From Plectrocnemia conspersa (lineage: Eukaryota; Arthropoda; Insecta; Trichoptera; Polycentropodidae), in contig VTFK01000072.1 in NCBI GenBank assembly GCA_009617715.1, positions 434,001-498,000 on the forward strand: a stretch of 64,000 bases of DNA, given 5' to 3'. The stretch's first letter is position 1. Each line of letters starts with the position of its first letter. Positions 1-12,970 of the stretch are shown in pieces. A model generated the notes under the pieces. That model searched no databases, was not told the origin of the DNA, and worked only from the letters and a program-made list of their open reading frames with translations. A program made the position numbers and the translations under genes.

Positions 1-59
1 GCGTCTTTTTTCAGTATGTGCACCAATTAAGTTTTTCATAAATTGCTTATTGCAAACAT

Positions 60-320
60 TGGCGTGCTTTATGATGTCGAAGATAGGCGAACGGTGCCCG
101 GAGGTGTTTGAAAGATGTCCGATAATCCTGGCTTACTCTTGCGAGAGAGCATTATAAGTTGCTGTAAAGGGTAAACGGAGCCGATAGCATTCTTCGGCCT
201 CTGCTTTGGTTATTCAAATCACCTCACAGCTTCAGGTGTTGAGAGTCGAGGCTTCAGGCTCCGTAGGAGGCGATGCTGCCTCTGGACAAAGGTGTTTGCA
301 GTCAAAGATAACTTTGGGAT
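60..320. other. Balanced-composition island, no gene recognised
   Basis: A block clearly richer in G and C than the AT-rich DNA to its right, with no long ORF and no motif I recognise. It could be a conserved non-coding element, an exon or old transposon sequence; the sequence alone cannot decide. From about 320 to 1010 the DNA is AT-rich, and its one short ORF (702-932) is low-complexity and not convincing. Confidence 0.3.
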
Positions 321-1009
321 TCTGAGCCGACATCATTACTATTTATTTATTTTATTTATTTAATATGAATATTTTTAACTGTAACTATGTATTTTTTAGA
401 AACAAATGTGTGTAAAGTTAGTTACATTTTTTGTATTATAGATTTTAATAGAAAATTGCAGATGATTTTATGACAAAACTTTTAGTGCACTCTTATAGCC
501 AGAATTTTGTGATACGTTTTAATCATATCGTTTAAATATAATTTATATTTGTTTCCCATTAATAAAATTTATTTTTTAGTTTTATTTTTACAATGAAATT
601 TTTTCTTCTTCCGCAATTAGTTTTTTATAAACTTGATGCTGTTTTTAAATTTAATAGTAACCCGTATATCATTTTTAGGATAAAAGCATTTTTTTTAATT
701 TTTGACTAATTATTATTTGATTATTTTTCTGTTTTTAATTACATATGCATTCTTTAGCTTAAGTTATTTTCATTTTTTTGTTACTATATTGTCTATTTTT
801 TATTTAAAATATAGAATAGCATCTTATTTAGGATCGACTTATAAAGTTTTGAAATTGTTCAAAATTCAAAAATATAAAAATTCTCAACGTTCGCTTATGG
901 TTGTTAGAGCATCGAATTTAGTTAGTTCCTAATATTAATAAATTCATTATTACCTTTATGGTTAAATATTTTGAAAAAATATGTTGAGATGTCTTTTATC
1001 ATTTTAAAT

Positions 1010-1735
1010 ACCTCGTATAGGTGTGTTAGCGTATCATTTTAATGCTAGGCTTACATTTTCGCCGCCGTCAATAGTTTTGTCTATTTTGGAGTACCACAGG
1101 AGTCCAATCTGGGGCCTCTGCTTTTTTTGCTCTTTATTAACGACAAACATACAGAAATTAATAACTAGGAATATTTATTATATGCTAATGAGTATATGCA
1201 CAAATCAGATAATCAATTACCTTTTAGAATCAGCAAGTGTATTGTTCTTAGAGCTTAAGCAGAAATACAGAAATTAAACAGAGATTTTCTGTGTACATCG
1301 GCAAATTTTACGATAATGTTTCTGTACAATACGTTATTTCGTAACGTTTTTAAGTATGGATTTATTGCTTAAGAAGGAGTACGGGTCGAATCCGTATTTA
1401 TAACATAGTTATTTTATACTGGGAGCGTTTAGATATGATTCATTGAATTATCGGAGTGTCTAAGCACATTTTAAAATTTCTGGAGGGGGGTGTCAACAAC
1501 CCGGCAATGTTCGGTGATTTTTGGCTGTGAGCTGGAGTGCCCTAAAGAGTTACGATCGCGTTCCTTATTCTTAGCCGTTGCGGCAAGGACATCAGCGCTT
1601 GAGAACGCTCCTCTTGAGCTTGCTAAATACAAGGATGTTTTCGGCGATGGCTATGAGGAGCTAGAAAAAATATGTGGGATGGTGCTCATATATTTTAGAT
1701 TTACACTTATTTTTGTTTCTATAATGACATCATGA
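1010..1735 (+). pseudogene. Decayed non-LTR retrotransposon reverse transcriptase (Jockey/I-type), RT palm to C-terminus
   Basis: From about 1061 the plus strand reads the RT palm signature GVPQESNLGPLLFLLFIND (codons from 1088), a decayed form of the usual GVPQGS..GPLLF..FIND. Some 90 bases on, at about 1177, it reads LLYANE, where a live element has LLYADD. The block from about 1480 (LEGGVNNP, then a frameshift, then SRSLFLAVAARTSALENAP) resembles the C-terminal tail of insect LINE ORF2 proteins and recurs at 19.8, 25.1 and 32.6 kb. Stops, frameshifts, internal shortening and loss of one catalytic aspartate show that it is dead. The endonuclease half and ORF1 are not visible upstream. The RT motifs are solid; the clade name is less so. 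Confidence 0.85.
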
Positions 1736-2029
1736 TGCACCGAGAAAACCTGTCTATTTTTTTTATTACATTAGAAGAAGCAAATTTTATTATTAAAAAA
1801 AAAATATAAATAGGTATAAAATACCATTAATTTCTCATTTTTATACACTGCATTGTTTTGGAATAATGTATGTTATGTTACAGGTATAAATCAATAATAA
1901 AAAAAAACATTGAAAGCAAGAACTTTAAATCAAAATAAATATTATGTATTGTTATAATGTGCTTAAAAAACGCGAGATATAAGTAAGCCATTATTTTATT
2001 ACAAAATTTTGGCACATGTTTGGCACAGG

Positions 2030-2660
2030 TTTGCAAAATATTTTAAACCAGTTTTTTAACCACTGTGCCTCGTTGCAGTCGGTGCACTTGTATCGAGCAA
2101 AGGAACGCTCGTGCTACGTTGTCCAATATTTATGGTAGCTGTATCAATAAATATAGCACTTAAACGAAAACACATTATGCGTAGGTAGCAAACGACGTTT
2201 TACAACTGTCAATATCGAGGGTAAAAAAATACATATAATAAAAAAAAATACACCGAGCGAAATCTCAATATAAAACGCATTCCCGGTCATACATATTTTA
2301 TTAACGACGATTGATGAAGGCACCTCGATCCCTAACGTTTATATAAGCAGAAAGATCGGAATAAATATTTTTCGTCGTAAATTTAACGGCGCGAGAGGTT
2401 ATTATGAATATTCAATGGAAGAAATATGCGATGTGTGTTTGTAATATTCAAAGTTGCCCTTCGGAGAGAGAGAGGATCGGACGGAATAAGATTTAGAACG
2501 TAATTTATGGTCCGTTTCGCGAGTTTGTATATTTAACGTTCGAAAACAAGATTGGGTGAAATAAAAAATGCAAAAGCGAAAAATCACCGTCGAATTATGG
2601 TGTGGATGATTTATTTGCTGTGGCGGAAAAATTTTGGTGTTGCTGGATTGCAAAATTGAA
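2030..2660. other. Balanced-composition islands (about 2030-2210 and 2270-2660)
   Basis: Two blocks of mixed composition inside AT-rich DNA. Short ORFs occur in several frames, none with a recognisable domain. Candidate conserved non-coding elements or unrecognised old repeats. Confidence 0.25.
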
Positions 2661-3959
2661 TTTTTATTTATAAATTTGAAACCATTTACAATATCCCTCG
2701 CCTTGGTACAAATTTTAATGTACTTACATTTTGAAGAAAAAAAACGGATTTTATTATATATTATGTGTCTCTAAAAATTTTGCATGCAATTTATACCAAA
2801 ATATTTAGCTACTACTGTATAGAGTAGCATCTACTTCATTTTTTGATATAATAAATATATGTATGTAACATATACATTTTTTTTTGTAATTATTAGTGTA
2901 TTGAGATAAATATATAAATATATAAAATTTTATTTTTAGTAGAATATTACATAAACATTTAAATTCTAGGGATCTTAATGTGAAAAATCGTGATATAGAT
3001 ACTTTGTAAAAATATATCTAAAGTTTTAGGAATTATTAATACTTAGCACAACATCTTTTTATAATTTATTTGAAAACTATTTTCATACTCATGAATAGTA
3101 TTTAAATTATTAAAATATTGATTAATTTAAATTCGTATATTGTTTAATACTGATTAATGATTATTATAAATTATTAAATAATAAGTATTTATTTTAATTC
3201 GTTACTAATTTAAGATTTTTTTTATTCATATTTAGTACAAATGCTTCTATATATAATTTATGTCAAAACTATTTTCTTTTCCGTTAATCGTATTTATATT
3301 AAATATAAAAAAACTTGTATATATGTATATATATATAAAACTAAATAAAACGTTTATAATAGAAAATTAAAATTTATCAATATTTATTGTAAAGATATAT
3401 TTAAATTTAAGCAAATAGTACAAATTTGTATAATATGAACCTTTCAAATTACATTTTCATTTTTGCTTACATATTTATGTAAGTCCTTTTACTTTTACCT
3501 TTAAAATTGGTCCGTCGTTATTTTTAGAATTTGTTTAAATTATGCAAACATATTTATATCTCGCGCCTTTTAATTACTCTTTTTGTCGAACACTGCTTTT
3601 AACAAGTTTTAATAAATTCACAAATTAAAAATAATACAGCCTACCTTAACAAGCCGAAATTCTAATTATAGACCACTTAACATGCACGCGAGAATCGTAT
3701 AAAATTTGCAAACAAATTACTCATAATTGCGCCATGCAAATTTTTTACTTATCAAAGTTAAGATTTAAAGGTATTTTACCTGAGAAATGAAATATTCTAT
3801 TTTTTACGTACGAACCCAATTTACCCAAAAATTTAGCAGATGTCCCTAGCAAGGAATGGATGTGTATAATTATTTGTACCCATATTTTTTGGCTTTGGCT
3901 CGTTGAGAGGTAAATCCGTACGTCTCTCTGGATTAATGTGTCCAATTTAAAAAGCTAAA
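2661..3959. other. AT-rich desert
   Basis: Low-complexity A/T sequence with short poly-A and poly-T runs and TA-rich tracts. No ORF, inverted repeat or transposon motif could be supported. Confidence 0.6.
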
Positions 3960-4375
3960 AGAAGGGTCTCTAATAAAATCCAATCGGGTTTGCTCACGAA
4001 AATGATAAGTGGCGGGTAGATGGCGGGGTGCTAACAAGAATCTGCTTAAAACCCGGCGATATAATTGCTACCTTCGGCTCTTCGAACAGCCCAATTACCG
4101 AACGGCTTTCACCCGAAGAACACACCTTGGAGACCACTTTTTTCACACCGCGGACTCGTGGTGTAAAAAAAATAAGAAATGGGTCGAGAACACCCCTACG
4201 GTGTGATAATAAGGAATAAAAGTTGTATGACACGATTGTGTTATATAAAACGGTGACATGGTGGTAGTGCCACTGCAGTTTGTTGTTCACGTCGGCTGCA
4301 CTTAACTGGTTGGTCTTCATAACTTTAAAGTGTGATACGGTAACTTGGCGCAGGGAGTACGTTGAAAATATGGGT
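3960..4375 (+). mobile_element. GC-rich block ending in an LTR/primer-site-like motif (possible solo LTR remnant)
   Basis: A sharply bounded block of balanced composition. Near its right end it reads ...GGTAACTTGGCGCAGGGAG at about 4340-4358. A terminal TAACT followed at once by TGGCGCAG resembles the LTR end and tRNA primer-binding site of insect Ty3/gypsy-type elements, though the site diverges after eight bases. A short inverted repeat at about 4137-4173 (TTTTTTCACACC and GGTGTAAAAAAA) could form a hairpin, and AATAAA occurs at 4213. Against the idea, no matching left LTR end, target duplication or gag/pol sequence is visible. It may equally be an exon or non-coding element. Confidence 0.25.
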
Positions 4376-5808
4376 GGTTCTTAACATTTAAAAAAAATAT
4401 TAATATAAAAAGCATATATAATACTAATACTAGAGTTTATTATAAATAACACATATAAAATCATTTAAAGTGTAAATGAACATTTTTTAATAATATTTTT
4501 AAACAAAAAGTAGTCTTTGTTTATTTATTAAAAAGTAACTTTGTTTCAGAAAATGTTCTTTACATTCTATAGATGTAAATAGAATCTTCTTAAGTGCATC
4601 TAACAGAAAAGATAGTGTATCTTCACCTGTTGCTTCAAATATATCGAATTTAATTTTTTCTAGGCTCTCGATTTTCTAATATTTTTGCATTTACAAACTA
4701 AGAAGTATATCTTTATCTGATTAAATTATTATAGAGTCGGTAATGTTGCCAATATTTTTTCGTCTTTTTGCTTTTTGTAATATTTAATATAATGGAAACT
4801 TGTAAAACAAATAGTATAATATAATTAGCACACAATTTGACTAGCACTAATTAAATAGACAAATGTTAACAAATCTGTTTCTAGCACATGACATTAAATT
4901 TCACTAATGCTAATCATTTATATTGATGTTAAAATTTTTGTTTTTCTTAAAGGTTAACTGATTTGACATACGAGTACATAGACTATTTGTAAATAAACAT
5001 AAATATTTTTTAAATGTTAAACGATTTCACATTTGTATTTACACACACTTGTTAGAATATGTGTTAAACTTGCTAGTATATTTATGTGTTAAACCGGACG
5101 CTGAACTTTTTTGGCTTTATATTGCAGTTTTACTTCTGATTTATTTATTAAATTATCTTGTTGCCGTTTAATTTAAAATAAAATAAGTAAGCTTTTCTAC
5201 AAATATATATTGCTACTTACCGATTAAGTTAGTTCAGCTGATGAATAAAGTTATGTTTTAATAAAATTTACTAATATTCTAACATAAATTTTTCCACTAA
5301 ACAAACCAAACTTTTATATTGTAAGTGACTATTCTCGTATTTCTACTTTTAAATACTGATCAATATACCTGCACCTACTGACAAACTACGTATTATTTTT
5401 GTGTCAAAATTTTAATTTTATTTAAAAATATGTAGGAAACTAAGCTGAATATTAATAATAAATTTTAGTTTCAATCTTACAAAAATCTAAATATTATTTT
5501 AATAAATTATTGTCCTGTTTGAAACATATATAATTATTATAATTATTGATTTAACGTCTAATTAAGTTTACCTGGATCGATCATTAAAAGTTAGAAGTGC
5601 AGACTATGAAAACGAAAATGTAAATTGTTGATTTCAATAAAATTATTACATAATAAAATAATGCATTATTTTCTCCTAATAGTTTTAATTAAAACTAAGA
5701 GCACAAATAAGCGTATAATTTTGTTTTCATAAAGTTAAATATAAGTAGATTTTAACATATTTTCAAATTACATGTTATTTAATCATTTATTAGATATCGA
5801 AAAACTTA
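4376..5808. other. AT-rich desert
   Basis: Long AT-rich stretch with no supported gene or repeat boundary. Confidence 0.6.
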
Positions 5809-6053
5809 TTAACCTCCTCAGACCCAATGCACATTGTATTGTATAATAACTTTATTGCTTGTTATTGAGGACATTATTCATTTACTCTCACCGGGAACTT
5901 TTGTACATCACATTGTACACCGTATTATATCAAAATATAAAAAAGAATCCCACTAAATAAAATAAAAAAATATCCTTTTATTGTACTAAATAAAATAATT
6001 TAACAAAACTATTTTTTCTTCGAAAAATAAAAATTCAGGTCTGAGGAGGTTAA
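5809..6053. mobile_element. piggyBac-type MITE, 237 bp, with TTAA target duplications
   Basis: The element body (5813-6049) starts CCTCCTCAGACC and ends with the exact reverse complement GGTCTGAGGAGG. Each end is flanked by TTAA (5809-5812 and 6050-6053), the invariant piggyBac target site. The 237-bp interior is AT-rich and non-coding, so this is a non-autonomous element needing a transposase from elsewhere. Perfect 12-bp terminal repeats suggest it is fairly young or recently amplified. A cut-and-paste origin is inferred from the ends alone. Confidence 0.85.
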
Positions 6054-6879
6054 TCGTTTTTACAAAAATCTTAAAAAACTGTATGAATATTTTTTTTATA
6101 ATTGCTTGAAATAAAATATGATTTTATGTACCATCCTTTAAAGTAAAAATAAAAAAAAAATTGTAAGTATAATATTTAAAAAATATTTTTTTGCCAGCAA
6201 ATAAAAAATATATTAGTAGGAAATATTTTTATAAATAGAAAAGTGATGTACTAGGATATATAATATGATATTTATAGCAAATAAATTTTAATAAAACCCA
6301 AAAAATTAGCAAAGAATGAGTTTTATTTGCATTTAGATATTGATATATAATTATTAAGAAATAAAGGTGCTATAAAATAAAAGTTGTAATCAAAACATTT
6401 TTTAATAATTGCACGAATAAATTAGATAATTGTATCTTTGTGGCAAAAAAATATATGAAGTGTAATTACCAGAAAGTAGTACAGCAATTCGTAAGAATTA
6501 ATAAAACTATATAAAAATAAACATGTCAGCAATAAAACACATAATATATTGTATAAATACTCTACCATAAAAAAACGATAATTCTATGTAAAAAAATACT
6601 TTAACTTCTCTACAAAAAAAAATCACTAATTATACTTTAAAAAAATCCATAACTTTAATGTAAATCTAAAATTTAACTTGCTCATAAAAGCATTTAAAAA
6701 TATTTTAGAATAATGTACTTAAGCAAAAGTTTTAGAAAATTAATAATTTTATTATTTATTTTTTGATCATATGGTTTCATGGTATCTATTATATTTTACA
6801 ATAGCTTATAATTGTTAAAATACATTGCATTCAGATGAGAACTATCACTATGCTTACTTATATGAGTTAATTGTTACAT
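6054..6879. other. AT-rich desert
   Basis: Poly-A-rich low-complexity sequence; nothing supported. Confidence 0.6.
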
Positions 6880-7240
6880 TGTTGTAACGCACTGGGCTTG
6901 CGCCTGTCTTTTTACAATGAAAGAGTAATAATAAATAAATTTTACCTTTATTTATAGAAATATTAATCTCAAAAACACAACTTTTTAAAAAGGTTGTCGA
7001 CCGCCGTTTTGCAGTGTCGGCCAGCGTCCGCTGGTGGTGGTGATAATTTAGTGTGGCGTCTTTCGGCACCTGCCCAATCTAGTTATGTACGTAATAACAG
7101 CTTGTGTGTCGCGGACCGCGCTTGGCCTGCCCTGCTCACTTGTTAACTTCGCCCAAATTACCTACAATTTATACATGTTTCCCGTCGCGACTCAAACTAT
7201 CACTCTCGACACAATATAATATTACCACTTGCGTATGCAC
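6880..7240. other. Balanced-composition island
   Basis: GC-richer block containing a minus-strand reading frame (6854-7069) with a histidine-rich stretch and no known domain. It could be an exon or a non-coding conserved element; no convincing splice sites or promoter frame it. Confidence 0.25.
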
Positions 7241-7789
7241 ATAATACGTGAGTATATATACGTATACACTAACTCAGTCGTGACTGAGCTGTGATTGAGT
7301 TTTAGTCAAATTAAAATGTATACACATACGCAATTTTTTTCTGGGATTTAATTTTAAATATATACTGCTATTATTTATTAATATTATATGTATATATTTT
7401 TTATTTGTATCAAATAGATTTTTTTGCACCCTATACATTTATATATTCACCGATGTTTTTATGGAAGTTAATTTTATCAAATGATGATAAATCATCGAGT
7501 AGGTAATCAAAAAGGTAGGATTGCTTTGTAGATGTTAGAGAAAGGAAAGATATTGATAATAATTTTTTACTGATGTCAAATATTTATCTTTTAATAAATA
7601 GTTTAACACAGCTTAAATTACTGTTAATTTATTACAGATCATATAATAACTGATACATTAATTTTACTTTCAGTTATTTTTTCAACTCGTATAATAGGTC
7701 ACATGGCCATTATGGGTTGTAGCATTAATTTCATTATTAATAATATTATGATAGTTCATACATAGCATATTAAAGCAGATACTGGCATT

Positions 7790-8420
7790 AGCATTTTACC
7801 GTGCGGCTATAGCTCATTAAATTCCATATAACTTCCGACGCTCCTTTTCCAGCATCAAATTCAAAACGCAATCTCTTTATTTAGCATAAGTTAATTAAAG
7901 CGGCTCCATTTTCGTCCCATCGTTACAACAATAAACCATTAACGCGTACTACACATTCGACAGATTCGTTTCTAAACGACCCGATTCACAAGACTTGCGT
8001 GTGTGGGAATCTGAGAATCAGAGAGGCGCGAATCCTTGAACCTTACTTGCAGCACGTATGATTGATCGGGAATTCCGACAGGGCCGAAGTGGGTCATTAA
8101 TGATAATTCTATTATTTCACGCTCGGATCATCGGTGGTGTATACTATATATGAGTGTATCCAACCACTCTAATTTCGCCCACTTATCGTGTTGTTAGCCC
8201 CGGTGTTAAAGCTCCGCGAGATGCACTCGGCAAGATGAGAAATCCGTGGGGTACTTATGGCTGAAACGTGATTCTTAAATGCTGACCGACCATCATTGTT
8301 GCCTGAATTGGCTCGTATATACGGGAACGAGTGTGATGTTTGATGGGAGTCCGCAATTAGCGTGAAAAGGCGTTAACAACCCTGTAAGGGTATTGCCTGG
8401 GATGCCTGTACGAGTAATTG
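7790..8420. other. Balanced-composition island, candidate conserved non-coding element
   Basis: About 600 bases of mixed composition, no ORF of note, bounded on both sides by AT-rich DNA. Composition and isolation fit a conserved regulatory element; no specific factor site is claimed. Confidence 0.3.
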
Positions 8421-9123
8421 TGTAAAAAAAAATATATAAAAAAATATTGTTTAATTTTTTATTGGAATGAAGAATGGGAATTAAGTAAGTTTTATACGTC
8501 TAGAAATACTTATAGTTAAAGCATTTTATTTTGTTTATAATATAGTTTCCGTCTATAGTTTAATTATAATTATAAATGGTAACCGTTTCATAAAAATCAG
8601 TAACAAACACTGACATTATTCATAAAAGTTCATCCATGGTTGACAACAGTTAGCTTTTCACTTCTTTTTGCATTAGACATTTTTCAGTAGGATTTCATTT
8701 AGCAAAGTTATGACACTTTGAATTTTTATTGCTACAGTTTCTTTTCGATAATTTTTCTTCGAAAAAAGCAACTTATTTATAGTTTAAATTTATTAAAATA
8801 TTTTATATTAAATAAGAAATAATTGTAGATTGAACATAAAAGCTTACATAGCAGAAAAAAATGTTAATCTTGGAAGCAATCAAAATATTTACACCACATA
8901 GATGATTTATAGCATTTTTATTTGGACTTCATCGTTTTTAAATCTAATACCTAAATTATTTATCATTTAAGGAAACATGCAAAATCTATATTTCACAAAT
9001 TTTAAACAATATTTTTATGAGACACATTGTATCTATACATATACTGTTACTTTTGAGTGTGTAGTATACATTTTTATACACCACCAAATGACTTGCAATT
9101 AGTGCAGGGGCCAAAATAAAACG
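8421..9123. other. AT-rich desert upstream of the 9.1-kb promoter
   Basis: AT-rich, no ORF; it ends at the TATA box of the candidate promoter. Confidence 0.5.
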
Positions 9124-9155
9124 TATAAAAGCTAGACAAGTCTCTGGGGTTCAGT
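9124..9155 (+). promoter_or_regulatory. Candidate RNA polymerase II core promoter: TATA box and TCAGT initiator
   Basis: TATAAAA at 9124-9130 is followed by TCAGT at 9151-9155. Taking the A at 9153 as +1, the TATA box starts 29 bases upstream, the usual spacing for an arthropod TATA/Inr promoter. The first ATG (9183) lies 30 bases downstream and opens a 71-codon ORF. No good downstream promoter element is seen. In AT-rich DNA a TATA-like word is common, so the weight rests on its spacing to the initiator and ORF. Confidence 0.45.
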
Positions 9156-9182
9156 GCAGACGCCAATCGTTAACAAGTGCAA

Positions 9183-9398
9183 ATGGGAATGCATCATGGA
9201 GCCGTAGTAGCAGTAGCAGGAAAATGGAATAAAAAAGAAGGAAAAAGCACCGATGAAACAGATGAGAATAATTCTCGTATCTCCATGGCCGATCTCCCTC
9301 AGGAGGATGCTAGCCATCTCAGAGTAAATAAGGATCGGCGTTTGCAGAGAAATTCTCGAGCGAAAAAGGATTTGTTTGACGTTACCAGAATTGAATAG
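9183..9398 (+). CDS. Candidate small protein or first exon, 71 codons, unknown function
   Basis: The ORF starts at the first ATG after the candidate initiator, with a 30-base leader, and ends at TAG. The product is highly charged: MGMHHGAVVAVAGKWNKKEG at the N-terminus, a Thr/Asp/Glu-rich stretch at about residues 24-32, then an Arg/Lys-rich C-terminal third. There is no signal peptide, membrane segment or known domain. A possible splice donor (AGA|GTAAAT, about 9323) lies within the frame, so this may be a first exon rather than a complete gene. No poly-A signal is evident nearby. A competing minus-strand frame (9132-9317) has no promoter context and looks like a shadow. Confidence 0.35.
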   Translation: MGMHHGAVVAVAGKWNKKEGKSTDETDENNSRISMADLPQEDASHLRVNKDRRLQRNSRAKKDLFDVTRIE

Positions 9399-9399
9399 A

Positions 9400-10645
9400 T
9401 ATGAGAGGATCTGTTCGAAGATTATCTCTCGCTTTAAAGAGAGTAGATTTTAATTTATTATTAGATACTAAAAGATTTTTCAAATGTCAATACCTGTATT
9501 TTATAAATGTATATAATTTTATTGAGACGCTCTGTATCAAGATAAAAATATATTCGCAAAAAACAGCTACCGTCTTAATTAAAAAAATGATAACATCACA
9601 AAACTGGAAAGTCTAATAATTTATAACATTGCTAATACATACATATGCATATTTTTTAAATTTTTAACATACAAGACAAATTAACCGTAACTCCATTACG
9701 TGATATATTCACTGATAGGCATTTATATCTATCACATGTAAATTTTATATCGTTAGTATTATTTTTTATATTATTTTATATGCACGAACAAATATTTAAC
9801 GTTTTGAATTTTAAATTGATATTTATAACCTTATCTCGCCTATCGTAAAATATTCAGTGCAATTTGGGTTGTATAAAAAATATAATATTACTAGAAGTCG
9901 CACTATATAATTTGCAATGAGCTTTTTTACGAGCGATAAAATTCGCAGACGTAGAAAACGATATAAAACTTTATATAATTACCTATGAATTCGTATATAT
10001 ATTTTTTGTGTTATTAAAAATTATACATTTATATATTTCATCAAAACAAGATTATACTTGTGTGCATGGTGAACTAGAAAAAAAACGGCTTCTTTAATTA
10101 AAGTTTTTTTAAACATGAATCTCACGTCTACACAAATGATAACTTAGTCGAAAATGTATCATTAGATTTTTAAAAAAACATGGATAAATCATAGGCAGCA
10201 TTTAGGTTACATTTAATCGATGATCGCTAAAGGATGTTCCTAATTAAAAGTGACATTTTTACCTGTTATTTAAACGCTTCCTATATTTTTACACCTCTTC
10301 AGTCATTTTAATTAAACATTTGATGTGAGAAACGATTATATTGTCAATTCTTAATATATAGTAGACCGAATATATTATTATTATATATATTATAATATAA
10401 AACTTTAATTTAAATAAAAATAATATTACCTTCAACTTAAATTATAATTAATAAGTAATGATAATTGTTATTGTATCATCTTTATTAACTCGTAAGTTGA
10501 AAACATAAATATTTATTTAATTATAAAATCTACACTTGTAGTCTTCGAGGTATCACTTTGTTAATCATGTTTTGTTAAAAGATTCTTGTGATCTTTCTTA
10601 TTAAAAAAACGTTATGAATATTAAAGCACACAATCGCTCATCTTG
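9400..10645. other. AT-rich desert
   Basis: AT-rich sequence with an ORF at 9401-9616 that becomes low-complexity and is unlikely to be real. No repeats with clear ends. Confidence 0.5.
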
Positions 10646-10985
10646 TTTTAATCTCGCATCACCAATCCAGATTCTGACTGGACCGATGTGTGAAAAGTGT
10701 ACTCAATTTCGCCTCCTTGAGAGTGTTATTTTTTTGGTGAGCCATTAAAAAATCTCACATGTGACGAGGGTAGCTGATTTGTTGGGCCACTTATCTCACC
10801 TCATCATCTGTGCATCCACGCAACAAATTAGCCAACAAGAACAACACCCGAAAGGTGTGAGGACGTGGAGTGGCGACTTCTTAAGCCCAACGTTTAATGG
10901 GATATCAACGCCGCCTCTTTTGAAATTGCTTTGATTAAGTGCCAAATGAATGGACAGATATATACAGAGTGTATCAGAGAAATAT
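10646..10985. other. Balanced-composition island
   Basis: About 340 bases of mixed composition without a recognisable protein. Candidate conserved non-coding element. Confidence 0.3.
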
Positions 10986-11329
10986 ACCAATAATTATAAA
11001 TTGCCTTATTTATATTGATAAAAAAATAATCGATTGATTTTTGTATACAATCTATTACAGCATATATTTATTATAAAAGCTTAATTAAACTTAGTGAATC
11101 TATGATAGTACAATGTATATATAAGTAATGTAAAATTTATAACAATATATAATATTATTATATTTAAAAAAAAATATGTAGCTTTTTTAACTATCCCAAT
11201 AAATTTATGGACGAGCAGATTGCTTAGCCTCTGAGCAATGCACACTTTTCACGATACACGCTGTATTTAATATTTAGTAACAAATTGATAAAATCATAAT
11301 ATTCATTTCAAATTCTAATTTGATGTCTT

Positions 11330-11640
11330 TTTAACCGGATAGTAGCTGACGATAATGGCCGGTTTATGTGATCGTAATTGATATGTGCGAAGGTAAAAAG
11401 CGTTCGGCTGGCAAAGAAAAAAGGGCAGGTGCAACGTAGTCGGAACGAGCTAGTTGAACCCTGTTAACAGATAAACTAATTTGGGTTATTATGTATTAAC
11501 AAGGCTCTCAATGAAGGGCTGGTTATCGTGGAAATTAGTTGCCTGACGATGGGCACGAGCAGCCCTTGTGTTTTGACAGTAAAAAATAGAACATGCCTAT
11601 TGTAATCGGCGGATAAGGCGGTTTTATATTTATGTTAAAA
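11330..11640. other. Balanced-composition island
   Basis: Mixed-composition block flanked by AT-rich DNA and lacking ORFs; candidate regulatory element or old repeat. Confidence 0.3.
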
Positions 11641-12970
11641 AAATATAATAAATAAATGTATCTGCTGGGTTTTAATGGGATAAATATTTAGCCAGACCTT
11701 ACTGCTTCTGATTTATATGAGATACTGTAAGTGTTTAAATTTAGGTAATTTAATATGAAGTATTTAACAGCAGAGTTTTATAGCATATTTTGAATTTTAA
11801 ACGTTTTCATCTCTAAGAAATCATTGCCTGTGAAATCAGTTTTATCATAGAGACAAAATCATTTTATATGTGAACGCTGATTGAAGTTTTAATTTCACCA
11901 TTTTTACCAATAAGGTATTGTATTCAAAATATCATAGATATTATTTATTTTTAAGTTGAATGTATTGACAATAAATGAAAATTAATTTTATTATTAAATT
12001 TAAAAAAAAAATAATACTAACGATAGCATAAAAACTTATTAGATTTTTTATAAGATGTTTATGTTTTTATTAGATTATATTATTCTTGTTTTAAAACATC
12101 GTGACGCATTGAAGTCAACTGTTTGATTAATATCATGATATTGTAGTATTTAATAAAATAAAAATATACAAAAAAATCAATTTTATAATTAATACAATGA
12201 AAAAACATAGACTTATACCACTATTGTGCTGTTAAGAAAATAACAATATAATATGAAATTGTATTCTGAAAAACACGTTTACATAAAAAGGCATTGCTTA
12301 GAAGAATATTATTTTTTTCGTCAATTGACTGCTTACTAGTCACGAGTTAGATGCTACGTATCATCGAGTCGTACAGCGCGTTTTGTAAGCCTTTATTTTA
12401 AAATAAACATCATCAATGAAAATAATTATCTTTTTTGCAAGTGTTGGAGGCGTAGCCTTGTATGCTAGTTATTTATTTTTAAATCAACCTGAGCTTAAGA
12501 TGTGTTGTTTAATGTACAGTTGATTTTTTTTTTATTGAAATAACGCTTAATTTTATTTAAGATAAAGTAAGAATGTATAGTTGATAATAATATTATATAA
12601 GTATTTCTATAAACCGTTTTGAAACACCTTGAATTTTCCATAGTAGTAACAATATTCTACACCAGAGCGAAATGTCAAACACGACTTCGAACCTACGTGA
12701 CAGCTCTTATCGCAAAATCACAACGTTCAGATATGCATTTTATTTATTATTTTGCATCTTATGTTGATGTATAAAAAATATGTTATATTATGAAAGCTTG
12801 TCATTACTATTTACTATTATTTTTATTTAATATTTATTATTGTATATTTATATTATGTATATGATATTCGCAGACTGATTTAGGACTACAATTTATATTA
12901 AACATTTTTTGGTCTGCGTTAAACCGGTTAACATCAAAGCCGTCAACCGCAAATCCGCAAAACTGCGTTT
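11641..12970. other. AT-rich desert with a small GC-richer patch near 12660-12720
   Basis: AT-rich sequence; no gene or element with clear ends. Confidence 0.5.

Noticed and set aside
3994..4320. 108-codon minus-strand ORF overlapping two plus-strand ORFs
   Set aside because: Conflicting frames in one GC-rich block and no domain; the block is better explained as a repeat or non-coding element.
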